Shown here: positions 10,746-23,600 of the stretch, piece by piece
Layout of the letters: each line of letters begins with the position of its first letter
Numbering within the stretch: the first letter of the stretch is position 1
Assembly (NCBI RefSeq): GCF_001625305.1
Contig: NW_017802758.1
Location: 727,267 to 791,266, forward strand
From: Branchiostoma belcheri
Taxonomy: Eukaryota; Chordata; Leptocardii; Amphioxiformes; Branchiostomatidae
Length of the DNA stretch: 64,000 bases
Reading direction: 5' to 3'
Made by a program: the position numbers and the translations under genes
The notes under the pieces: model-generated
What the model was told of the DNA's origin: nothing
Databases searched by the model: none
Seen by the model: only the letters and a program-made list of their open reading frames with translations

Positions 10746-12202
10746 CACATGTAACTGTCAGAAAATACCGCACTTCTGCTTTTAAGATTTTCTAAAAAAA
10801 AGGATGAAATTCACTTTTGCCCCGAAAAACGAACCAGATATCATAAAAGAAAAGACAGGACCAGTGTTTGAAGAGGTTCCACATAAGTGTGTCTATTCAA
10901 ACTTTAGATGATGTACAAGTTGAAACAGGGACGCACGATAATGTGCGTACATGATGTGATGTTTCTCAGACACAAAATACAGGGATCAACTCCTCTCTAT
11001 ATTATCATGTCTTGAATAAATACAGCAAAGCCGCAGAATAAAAAGGAAACAGTAACATTTGCTGATTAATGTTGACGACTTCGCGTTATCTCATACCATA
11101 GTCTGATATACCAATTATTTGGTATCGTTGCTGTAACCTCTCTGGTGTATACAGATTCTAAGTTGCAAAGTCATCACTCGGCGAAACAGCTACATAGTTA
11201 TAGATACTACTATATTTAGGTGGTTTAAAGAGAGAGTGCTTATACATTAGTATGACTTCTAGTTATCCTCTCCCAGATATTCCAACCATTGCAGTCATCT
11301 CTCTGGTGTATACAGTTTCACCTGCAAAGCCATCATTAGCAATCTCAGCGAAACAGCTACATAGTTATATAAGCCACTAATTTTGTTCAAATTAGGAAGA
11401 ATTGAAAGTGAATTGAAAGTGATCACTAGATAGGCAATATGAAATGAATAATGCTAATCAGTAATGCAAGAGTACTGTTGATTGAATATAGTAACTTTTT
11501 TGTTTAAGTGTTAACTTAGATACATGTACGTACGGCTACATTTCTATGCTAACTAACCTTATAGATTCATTATCGTATGTTGTTATTAGATCTATATTAT
11601 TAGTTCCTCTTATAGGGTATTTCTTGCTATCAAGCTCGTAGTCTACAAAGCAAATAAACATGTCGATATCTGCATTCTCAATAACGTTACATTAGAATGA
11701 ATTCTATGGTATCACATTCAAAGTAAGTTTTACTTGTAGTCATAAAACTATTACTGTAATATCAGGCGTGTGAAAAAGCAAGATTTACGGTACATATGGT
11801 CGAATGAACATTTGTATTCACGTTTATCAGCTTTTGAGGTAGAGAATAAAACCCCAGTTGTTGTTTTTTCACTCTCAAGGTTTCCAGCTTCGTATATCTT
11901 GCATATCACTGGTGCTAAAAATAATGTAAGTCTATCATATCGCATTTATAACATGAGTTTGTCATTTATAGCATACCTATTTTTATAACATACCTAGTTA
12001 TAATATGCCTAGATAAAATCCATGTGCAATTATCAGCAACTCAAAGTCAGTATAGATAGACATAGACGTGAACGTAAACGAAACTGAAACCTATGGCTAG
12101 CATAAGCGAAAATATAATGTTCAATACATCATGAAGCCTTGGTCGTTAGAGAGAGATTCAACGTTGCCTTTCTTCGGTGTTTTCCTCGGCTGCTTGCTGT
12201 CC
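10746..12202. other. 3' flank of the large minus-strand gene
   Basis: No gene seen. Two diverged direct repeats (about 11120-11207 and 11281-11374) share 'tctctggtgtatacag' and 'gcgaaacagctacatagtta'. I could not identify a convincing polyadenylation signal for the gene ending at 12203. Confidence 0.45.
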
Positions 12203-13740
12203 TTACACCCCTAGGTAGTTCTCCACGATGTCCACTATGTCACTCACCATGTCGTCAATGGACAGCAGTTGGAAGGTGATGTCGTATCGCTGGTGAATAA
12301 CGAAAACAACGAGGATTACTTTTATATATTGATCTAGATTGACCACACATTGTGGAAGATTAGCCTGTCCCCTTTTTAATTCATCATGTCAGCACTGATA
12401 CCAGACTGTCATGTTTGAACCGCTTACACAATGAAGGATCCCTACTCTTTATGAGCGTGGTGGGATCTTTTACGTGCTCGAGAAGTGGATTTCCCCCCAA
12501 ACGGGACCTTTGATCTGCGTACTATTCGAGAAGACGTCCCTGACCAAATCTACATGTACATGTAGGTACTCATTTTCACCATTGTCGAGTGAGGAAATAG
12601 GTGTAAATGATACTCTGTGGCCTTCCAGGGATTTAAACACAGAAACTTTAGCTTCGGAGCTTTAACTAAAGGGCAACCTTACCAACTTACTGTGTCAGGC
12701 TAAATAAACGACCTAAAAATCTATGCGGCTCCAGATGTCTTGCTGAGGAAAGACTGCGTGTGCAAGATGTCGGTAGCTTGAAGAATGAATCCCCTCTACT
12801 ATATATACTATATATAACCTTACCAACTTAGAATATACAGAATTTAACAGGAGCATGTAATTTCAATTATCAGCATCAATTGCCATATTACCCAACTGCC
12901 TGGCCACTTTTATTCAGGCAAGTTGTCAGCTGACTTGTTATGTCTGATAACAAACAATATCTTCTCAATAGCTTTTACTAGCTCATAGCCGGTGGCCATG
13001 GAGTGGCGAAGTGGGTAAAGGGTTTCTCTTTGCATTCGATAAGTTTTCAGTTCAATCTCTGGCCGAGACATACCGAAGACTTTAAATTGGTGCATACTAC
13101 TTTCGCGGCTTAGCACTTAGCACCTGGAACAGAGTATGGGGGTTAAAGTCACCCCACTACCAGTGAACTAGCCCATTGCTGTAGTGATGGCACTACTGTG
13201 TAGCCCAATGGCTATTGAACCGGGGATTGGCGCCGCCCTACGCACCACATGGTGGGGGAAGTTAAAGTAACATTGAAAAAATTACCTGAGCGGCTTCGTG
13301 GAAGAATGAGACCACCATCCATCCATCGAAGTGTCCTGTCTGTGCCACGGCTACCTCCACACTGAAGCCCAGCTCCTGAATGTCAATCGTGCCAAAGACG
13401 GTGTCCACAACCTGAAATTGGTATGAACAGACCCAACTTAATACAATAGAATACCCTCAATTAAACCTCCTTTTTACCCGTACATGCATCATCAAATCAT
13501 CATGAAAACAGAAATAACAATGATAATCAACACAACCCTCCAAATGTAATAGTTAAAATAAATCAAAGCAAGAAATGGCCATTACAGGTTTTCAGAACAT
13601 AGACAGCAGCGTTTATGAAACTAGAATTATTGCGGACAAGCACAAAATATCATTAAAATACCTTCTCCGCGATCTTAGTTCCAAACTTGTTGGCTTCCTC
13701 AGCGAGAGTCAAGGCCTCCTCAGCCGCAACAAGAGCCACA
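12203..13740 (-). CDS. Last three exons: closing E-F-G module of unit 2 and C-terminus
   Basis: Exons 13662-13740 (E: helical, [16 protein letters not shown]), 13286-13411 ([24 protein letters not shown]) and 12203-12289 ([17 protein letters not shown], stop). Exons F and G are clear homologues of 20418-20582 and 20003-20081, which close unit 1, and have the same phases. Here G ends the protein instead of continuing through a phase 1 donor. E joins the preceding D exon in phase 2. Confidence 0.82.
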
Positions 13741-14552
13741 CTGAAACATGATAACATTATGCAGGTGACTTACTTGCAAAACGTTGAAGGTGCACAATGT
13801 ATTACGTACACAGCTATTATGATAGTACACCATTTCATTTAGGAAACGTAACTGCCATTTCTACCAAGTACACGAGGTAGCTGTTTATAAACACATTTAT
13901 ATTTCGGCCACCAGTCTGTTCAATTTAGTGTCATACAAGGCATTAAATCAAAAGGCAACAATAAGTACATAATGTAAAGTGAACTGGGGTAGTCGGGACA
14001 AAAAATGAAGCAAATGATAAGACAGGATACGATAGGATACGTCAGTGACGTACTCGCATGTGTCATGGACTACAGTTGATGTCGCTTCCAAAGTAGCAAT
14101 AGCAGCGTCAAGGGTCAATTTACTGGCGTCAACAACCCCTTGTGCGGCACTCAATGATCCCTTTCCGACCTCGACAGCCCCCTTGGCTATCTAATGATAT
14201 GGTAGAAAAGACAAATAAATTTACATGTTCAGATTCAATTAAATCTACATGGACAGACAAGAACGCATTCACATATACGTATACACATACACATATTTTG
14301 TTTGGATTCTGTTATCTGTACCTTTGATTCTCTTTTGTTTATGTATAATTTATTGAATCGGTGTCGTATAAGCCCACGCGGGCTGGGCGCGGGAAAGTGC
14401 ACGACACGAAAATAAAGTCTCATTCATTCATTCATTCATTCATTCATACACACGCACAAGCACGGACACACACACGCAGACGCATGCACAAAGGTACACC
14501 CACAAATACGCATAAACATACGCATAAACGCCCGCCCATACGAACGCATGTA

Positions 14553-14612
<60 letters not shown>

Positions 14613-17600
14613 CAGAAATGAAAATTACCTCCAAAGCCGCTATGCACACGCCTTTCTCCGTTTGGCAGGGTATATTATCTGTTTGTGGCGATATAAGATA
14701 GGCATTACGTGTACAACAAATACCATTCGTTACACATCTAGTTACTGCTCATGCTTGCTTGCTGAGATTCTGAATATGAGTGGTCAAAACAAACGGATGA
14801 TTTAAAAGATTTCAGTATAATTTAGACATTGTTTATTGGCAACTTGAGTCCAATGACTAGCAACAACAGTCAAATCATGACTTACACCACGCACAGTCCA
14901 TGCCGTCACATTCTTGCTGTTTGTCATCAAGACTTTGGACAGCACTGTCGAACTTAGCCTTTTCTGCCTGCAAGGCTGCCACTGCATTGTCGAAGTCCCT
15001 TTTCTTGCTGTCAACCTGTGTAAATATAATGTCATGGTCTATACAAGTGTTTCCATGTTAGTTGAAAGTCCTAAATAAACGCTCAGGTACTAATCTTGGA
15101 ATATGATTATTCTGTTAGAACGCCATGTTGATGAACATATGGGGCCCGTGTCTCACTACAAACGTAATACTATGTTAACAGAACATTGAACATCTTCATT
15201 AAAGCCTCTGTTACACATAAGACACCCGAACACTACCAAACTCCCCCCAACCATGGCTAGGAGCAAGGAGCTTATATCGCCTTGCTAGGAGTAGGTCAGG
15301 AGCAAGGTCGGCTGGCGTCAAGCTGCACCAAGCCGAATATTTCAAACGAATTCAGGTGCAGACGGCAAGTTTGGTCATGGTCACGGGTTGAATTGTGTTC
15401 AAGGAGTAGGTTAGCAGTGTGTTGGAAAATTGGACTGAAGTTTACCTCAAATTCGATTTGATTTGTAAAGAAAGGTAGGACCAGTCTAAATCTCGTCAGA
15501 CTAAAAGAACGTGGGCTCAATGATTTTACATACATGTAAGTGATTCCACAAAAAATGGTTCAAAATGGAAGCAAACGACGAGTCAACTTACAGCGGCTTG
15601 TGCATCATTAAAAGGTCCTCTGGCATCATCACAGGCCTGTTGTTTTTCTGCGACGTCGTTCTTGGCATCTTCTAGTGCACTGTTGGCCTCGTTCATGATA
15701 TTGTTCAGTGCAGTTTCAATCTTCCCCTGAAGTGTGCTATGAACATAGGCCACATTTACATGCATAATACATATACATTATGTTCACATATAACTACGTG
15801 ATATGTGTAACAAGTATGGGATTTCCATTATTTCACACTTTTATAGATTTTCTTGCATTAGTTATGCAAATCAGGTCTATATTTGCATCATTGATATCTG
15901 ATAATATTCTATATCTGAACTTCCTATATCAAAATACATTTGAAAGAGCACCAAAACATGTGCAGAACAGGAGATGCAAAACAGGAAGTTACAAGGAAAC
16001 CCCAAAATTTGATATTGAAATTTTTCTTTCCAAAACCAACCTGCATCCAAAATTTTGCCAGTTATTGCTGACCAAGTGTGCGGGAACACAAACAGACAGA
16101 CTGACACACCAACGTAATTCCCTGAAATCCAACTTTCTTTCAAAGACTATACAATAATAGACGATAGGTCGGAAGAAGAGCAATTCTTACGTACAATGAA
16201 ATATGAATATATGCCATGTATGTCATTCTTCAAGCATAAAAAACATACCTGAAAAGATCGTTCTTGAATGTTCCAGCAACCATAAAGTCTGCTTCCCTCA
16301 GAGATCCATAGTTGGCACTGATGTCAAGAGAGGCAGAGAAGATATTGAGAAAGTTCCCCTCGATAGAAAAGCGAGTTCCAGTGCTGTCCATGGTAATCGT
16401 GGTGCTTGCCTGAATGCCTAGGACAGAAACGCTCCCGTCGATGCGAAGTTCTGCTTTGAGGGGATCCCAGCCAATATCAACTAACAGGACAGGACCAGTA
16501 TCCGAGCTTGAACCAGACACCTGGATCAAGCCGTTACCTATCGTGAACGGTGTCACTGTGACGCTGGCATAAAGGGATGTTGTATCGACTTTTAAATCAG
16601 CAGTAACACTGAAGAATAGAATCTCCATAGTGCCACTAAAGAAGAAGCCCTGTTGAATAGTAACACCATTGGGCAAAGCTTGGACAATGGGTGAAAAGGA
16701 AAAGTTGACACCTTGAGGAAAACCAATGTCCGACAAGAAAGAGGGGAGCTGGAGGTTCTGGCCAAAAGCACTAAGAACAGCCGGGATGGTCAGAGCGCTT
16801 ACTGATCCCATGCAGTAGTCTTCTCCTGGGTTAACAATATCCACGCCTATGTAACCTTCGCCTGTGATAGGAGTAGCACTTGGGTCGTTCTGGTACCCAA
16901 TCACAGCCCGGCCACCGAATTGCAAAGAAGAAATAACGGTGGGTTCGGGTGCAATGGAAACCTCCAGGTTGATGTTACCAATGGAAAGGAAATCTAGTCC
17001 AAACGCTTGATTCCACATACCCTGCGTGGACATTTGGAGGTACACCCCGCTTTCTGAGAGGCCGATGCCACCGGTCAAAGTCACAGGGGGAGTTTCAAAC
17101 TCGAGAGAGCCAGTTATACCTATTGACATTTTAGTTCCGACGAAGATTTCAAACCCGACGTTTTGCATGACAATACCGTCAGATATTGTGACAGGTGTCC
17201 CTACTACAGCCTTTAAGTGTAGGTCACTGGTAGTGGTCAGAGATGCAAAAAGCCTCAACTCAATGTCAGCCCCTAAGAGTCGTTTGTTTACTTTGCAAAA
17301 GTCGTCCTGCCCGCAGTCGGTTGGGAGTGTAAAAGACGCTGCAAGGTTGACACCCTCCACAATGTTAACATCGGTGAGGAGTGGGGAGGAGATTGTTAAA
17401 CCCTGATCTGCAGGTATAGAACCAGCAGAGATCACAAATGCGACCTGAGCATTGGACAAAATACTTGCACCTGGTATCCCCCCAATATCAAGGGCGCCTC
17501 CCGTTAGTCCTTTTACAGCAGGAATTATCCCAACACTCGACAAAGTGATACCTGCGGCCATGACCAAGTCATTAGTTACTCTACCAACGAGTGTTTCTAC

Positions 17601-20600
17601 TGAACATTGCCAGGTATTGATCACTGCAGTGCCAGAAACGTGGACTGACCAGTCGTCTCCCAGAATTATAGAGACACTCGGGTCTGCAATTACAAAGCTG
17701 TCGAAACCTGCGTTCTGTAGAATATTGTTCAACACAGATGGGAGAAATGACACTCCAAACTGTTGAATTAGGGAACCTACTGGTAGATTATCTTGTAAAG
17801 AACCCTTTGCAGAAATATCATGGCTGACTGGTTCACGAGCAATTGAAAGGGTGAATTCAAGACCACCAATGTCCCAAACAGAATCCAATTCAAAGCTGAA
17901 GTCATGATTTGTAGCTGGTGGGGATTCAACACTTTTTATATCAAAAGTTGCTGAAAGGTCATCTAGTGTTAGAATGCTGGGTACTATAACAATAGAGTCA
18001 TCAATAGCTGCAGAAACCGACATGTCGTCGTTGTCAGCGTTGTACTCGAAACTCTTCAGAGAGCCAGCGAGAATATCAGCTACCGTGAGTTGAGAAGGCA
18101 GATTGATGGACGAGAAAGAAGAAATGATTTTGCTCACTAGGGCTGATACAGGAATCGGCCCCTCAGAAAGGACCTTGAATTTGAAGGTACTGCCATCAAC
18201 ACCAAGGAAGAAGGTACCGAAAGGGACGACTTCAGACAGCTTCATGGTAAAGGCGACGCCCAGGCCACTAGATATTTCTGTCGCCACGTCGTTCGAAAGC
18301 GGGTTTGGGTAGCTAGCTTCTTGTGGGCTTGTCGTTGCGAGCAAGGCAGCTTCAGAAAAGTCTAAATCACTGAGGATAGGTACTACAACGTTTTCATCTA
18401 CTACATCTCGAATAAGATCACCGAAGAGGACAGACTTGACAGACATGCCCAAAGAGAACGAGAGGCTGGATGAACCATCATCTGACTCAGTTGAGCTCAG
18501 GAAAAAGAAGACCTGCGAGTCAAGAATATTTGTTTTGAAATCTAGCTTCATACTATATCCGTTGTCACTGATCTTAACCTCAACATTAATGTCTGTAACA
18601 GAAATGCTGCCAAGCTTCATTAGATTAAATAAGCCGTTTACGTCATTACCTGGAACAAATGAGGAAAGTCCAGAGATGAGTCTGTTAGTGGTGACAGAAA
18701 TTTCTGCTGCTGAGCCACTGAGGGTAAAACCATCGTCAGATTTTTCTAATGTAACATTGAAGTTGACATCACCGATGTTCCACATACCGCTAAACAGAGC
18801 ATTGAAAGACGACGAGGGCTCAATATAAGTTACATCGACGGAAAATCCATTAACCCTTGTCCTGCTGGCAATTTTTACACAATATTTTCAAATAATTTCA
18901 TGTCTTAACCAGGTCACAGACCCTTGACTTTTTTTGCCCTGCGGTGGCGTAGTTACTTCCGCATTCGTTGCGTTTCGCTGTGGTGTGATGCGTTGCACAA
19001 GAAACACCCCCAAATCGCACATATACAGGGCACTATATAGATGGTACTGTATGTGCAACCCATATATATATGGGCCCCGCAGGACAAGGGTTAAGAGTCA
19101 CAAGAGAAGGTACGATAACGATGGGCTGCGTGGAGCCTCCTAAAACTGACAATTCTTCTTCACAGCGATCAACGTAGCAACTCGACACTGCAACGTCGAA
19201 CAGATCAGAAGCTACACCACTACTATAGCCCTCTAGCGACAGATTTGGAAGAACATCTGAAAGGAGAAGGCGGACAGTCAGACAGTGATCAGGGTTAGAA
19301 GTTATGTCAAGTCGACACACGCTGAGAGCCAGGTTGACACTGCAGTCTGCGCTGACGGTGTAGGAATCTTCAACTGGGCCGGTGAGAAGCTGTTGTAGCT
19401 CGGGGAGGATGCCGCCTAAATAAGGGAAATTGAAACGAAATCAGAAATCACAAAATGTTTAGAGAAAGATGTTTTAAGCAGGACACTAGTTCTAATTGTT
19501 GTGAAGTATACATTGGTTTCGTGTACTCTCAACCTTAGATGTTGGATCATCCAGCAAGATTCCTGGTTTCTCTCGTAATTTCACATTTTATAATTATGTT
19601 TTGACAGGTCATTATGGCAATCCAAGTTACGTACTTGATTGTGGCAGTGACTCATTCAGGATGTTGGGTGGAAGGGCCTCAGGCAGTTGGGTGGTCGGTT
19701 GCAAAATGTCTAAGTTAAGATACCAAACAAACACCTCTAAACAGCAACCGAGAGCGGGGAGTTTACTGTATCTGTAGAACTAATTACAAAAAAGGGAACC
19801 ACATGGAAAATTTTTAGTTTTTTTATCAAACTTGCAGCATTATGCTACCATGCAGAGTTCATGGGATGGAATATAATGAGCCCATGCTGGCTATTACTTT
19901 ATTTTGTGTTTAGGTAGGTTGTTGCTAGTCTCAACCAGATCTCTCTACGGACTAAGAATAAAAAAGAATCTGGCTAAAAAAGGAATCTAGGTAGATACAC
20001 ACCCGGGAAGTCGGCCATATTGTCAATGATTGAGCTAGCCATGCCGTCAATGGAGAAGACGTTGATTGGAATGCCCATCGTCTGGAAAAGATGTAGACTT
20101 TATTGGGAAAGCTTTGTCATAGCTACTACTGGTAACTTAAAACAATATCATAAAGCACACCTAACCTCTAAAATATTGATGTATAAAAATAGAAACTGGG
20201 AGATTTTAAAAATCGAACATAATTTTTTATTGATTGTATGTCCTTGATATGTACGTAATTCACTATACAACAGTGCAGGCTACTAGCTTCTATACCAGGA
20301 TTTACCGCAATAAACTCACCACCACGGGCGAATGAAAACAATAATAAAAAGTGAGAACTTTCTTCAAGCACGTACATGTATACAGTACACAGGCACAGGT
20401 TCAATTTAGAAAGTTACCGTGGTATCGCCTCCAAAGAACGATGCCGTCATCACGCCGTCGAAGATTCCTGTCTCTGCCTGGGCTACAGAAGTATTGAAAG
20501 CAATGTCCTGGATGCTCAACAAGGGAACGCCAATGTCCATGTCCGGGATGTCGAACATTCCTCCCTGAGCCCTAAGTGTTGCCTAATGACGAAGGCAGGA

Positions 20601-23600
20601 TACATTAATGTCATACTTAATATGTGTATACTTAGGTATGTGTACCGGCTTCGGTACAATTTGTATGGGCAAGATAGTTCTTGAGCATCTTCATCATTCT
20701 TAAACCAGAGCATTGGCAGTGCTTTACAAACGCTTTCATAAACGCACACCTTAAAGCATGCGGAAAGATCCTGTTCCTTCCTTACAAGAAGATGCTGTCA
20801 ACATCGAGGAAGAGTTAAAGACTCCATTTCAATTGCTATTCATAATTGCAACTAGGTAGGCATTTTTAGTTTTAGGTATGCAATATCATACTAGTATGCT
20901 TGTCATGGTATTGTCTGTAAGTATAATAAAAAGATCAGTTTAGTCAGAAACATTATTGATGAGTTAATGTTCAGTCTGGGTGGTCAGTTAAATTCGCAGC
21001 CTTCCTGGAATATAACAGTTCTTGAAACCATGTTCTCAATAAATTTTTCTCAGAACACGTAAAAAATTTTTCTATTTGTACATTTTATCTCGTTTTTCTC
21101 AATAAATTCTAGGAGAAACGCTAAACTGAACGTATTTTGAAACTAGGGTAACAGTCCTCCCACTGTCAGGCATCGAAGTCAAGAGAATTGGGAACATCTT
21201 AATCCTAATGTTAATGTAATGTCGGTCATGGGACTAGGTAGGTAGGTAATGTAATGTAATGCTCTAACAGTGGATACAACTGGAAACTGTTCGACTATTA
21301 GACTATTTTCTAAATATTATTTACCTTCTCTGACATTTCCTGTGCAGCAACCACTGCTTCCTGTGCGTTGGCCAAGTCAACACTGAAATTACACAGGAAA
21401 AAAGCAGGATTAGCAACAGAGGGTCAGCTAAGAAACATCTCCGTATTGTACACTAATGTGGGGTCGTGTGGCGCAGTCGGTAGCGCGTTCGGCTCACACC
21501 CGAGAGGTCGTGGGTTCGACTCCTGCCCATATCACCGATCTTGTGCCCTTGGGAAAGGCACTTTAAACGACTTTCCTCACTTCACTCAGGTGTAAATGAG
21601 TACCTAGCTTCGGCTAGGGACGTCTCTTGGATAGGACGTTAAATGGATCCGGAGGTCCCGTGTTTGGGAGAGCCACACCCCACGCACGTTAAAGAACCCA
21701 TCGCGCTTATCGAAACAGTAGGGGACCTTCCCGGTGTGAGTGGTTCACCTGAGGACACACCCTACTACAGTCACCTGAGGACACACCCTACTACAGAGGG
21801 ATGACAAAGCGGTCCTCGTCAACCTGACGGACGGACGACATGGTTCAAGCCTTACAGTCTGGTCTCGGGATTGACATCTTTGAAGAGGTAAAAGTCACCT
21901 GTGATGTCACCTGTGATGTTTCCGAGAGTAACCGAGCACAGTTTATTCCAAGGTGTAGACTAATGAAAACAAAAATGGTGGATGACATGGCCGCTCTAGG
22001 AGAATGTGGTCTATTACATAATAAGGCCAACCTAAAGTAACAAATACAGTGGCATTGTAGCAGTTCAGTGTACTGAGAAAGGGTGAGCTGACCTAAAAAT
22101 TGTTTACTTACTCGCATTTGTCGTGCACAAGGTCTTTTGTCTCATCCCAAACATCATTTGCGGAATTAAGAGCCTGGAGACTGTTGTCTACCAATGCTTG
22201 GGCGTCATTGAAGGCCAGTTGGGCAGCGTTTAGCGCCGTCTCGGCAGCTTGTACTGCAGTCTTTAGCACCTAGCATGTGAGAACAGACTTTACAACAGTG
22301 TGCACTGCATGTAGAAGTGGTGGTCTTCCATTCTCTTAAAAAATAAAAGAAAAGTTTTCCTCATGCAAGAAAGACACTGACTTAGATGGCAATAGTTCTC
22401 AGGAACTATATACTTGTAGATTAGACATAGATTTGTAAACTATATACCTGTAGATTTGACATAAATTTGTAAAGAAAAAATATCTAATAAATTATGAACG
22501 TATTTCTTCCCAAGTATGCTGGTCATATGAAAGTATTTTTTGTTAACAAATTTTTATGGCCTTACCTCCGCACCAGCCGTGCACACAGCCTGCTCAGCCA
22601 CACAAACAACGTCAACTGCAATACATAAAACAATTGTTCATGACACATGGATGGTACCATGCTTGAATTGTATTGTACAACATAAATCAAGTGTGAGAAT
22701 GAATTTGTTTTGTTAGTCAGAGCTTTTCATCGCTAGCTAGGAATTATTCTGTTTGTAATTACTGTCTAGGTTTGCTAACTAATGTCTACAACTGACCAAA
22801 GCAAAGGAGCACGTACAAAAAGCAGTGCTCGAAATTCACTTTTGGGAATAGGTGCACTAGTGCACCCAACTTAATGAATTGGGTGCACGAAAATAATTTG
22901 GGTGCACCATATGAAACAAAACATAATCACAGGTCTTAGTGCTCCCCTTCTGAGCTTTAATCTGAAAAATGTCGCTAACTTTAAAATCTTAAACAAGTAC
23001 TACAACAGGATTTTATCATTTTTCTGATACATAGATGCCAAGACTATCCCACACTATCATACATTTTATATGTACAAAATATCTGGGTGAACAGGTGCAC
23101 AGAAAAACACTGCACGACTCCAAATCAGCACTAAGGTGCACAAGTATTTTGAGGCCTGAAATGTGATAATTAACTTACAGAAGGAACAGTCACGGGACTC
23201 GCAGTTTTGCAGCTTTTCGTTCAGTGCAGCAACAGCGTTGTCGACATTTGCCTGTTCAGTCTCCAACGGATGTCTCAGATCTTCCCAATTTGCAACCGCG
23301 TTGTCATATTCATCTTGTGCAGTGTTAACCTACAATTGATAATACAGGGTCAGCATTGAAAAGTATATAAAAGACGCAGAATGTGTGGGCTCTAATCTTC
23401 TTTTTTTTTCAATAAATGATTTCAATTGAACACTCCTGTCATTATCTTTAGATGAGGGAAGATTTGTTTAAAGTTAAAACTTTTTGTCCAACACAAAAAA
23501 ACGTTCTCACCTAGAGCTTTCGACCAGTCACCCTGGTCTTCCTCAGTAGACTGACGAAGTGAAGCTGAGTTTGCCAGATACCTTTGACCCAGTGTTGACG

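Noticed and set aside
14361..14649. His/Thr-rich and Val/Cys-rich frames
   Set aside because: They are translations of (CA)n and related simple repeats inside an intron.
17026..18828. Plus-strand frames of 100-130 codons opposite the giant exon
   Set aside because: They are shadows of the strongly coding minus strand. No domains and no splice logic.
18854..19090. Treating the insertion as an ordinary intron of the giant gene
   Set aside because: No GT donor/AG acceptor pair near its borders keeps the frame, whereas TTAA flanks and inverted CCC ends fit a transposon exactly.
21460..21530. Possible tRNA gene
   Set aside because: The A and B boxes are there, but the arms do not pair into a clean cloverleaf, and the sequence continues into a SINE body shared by at least four other sites.
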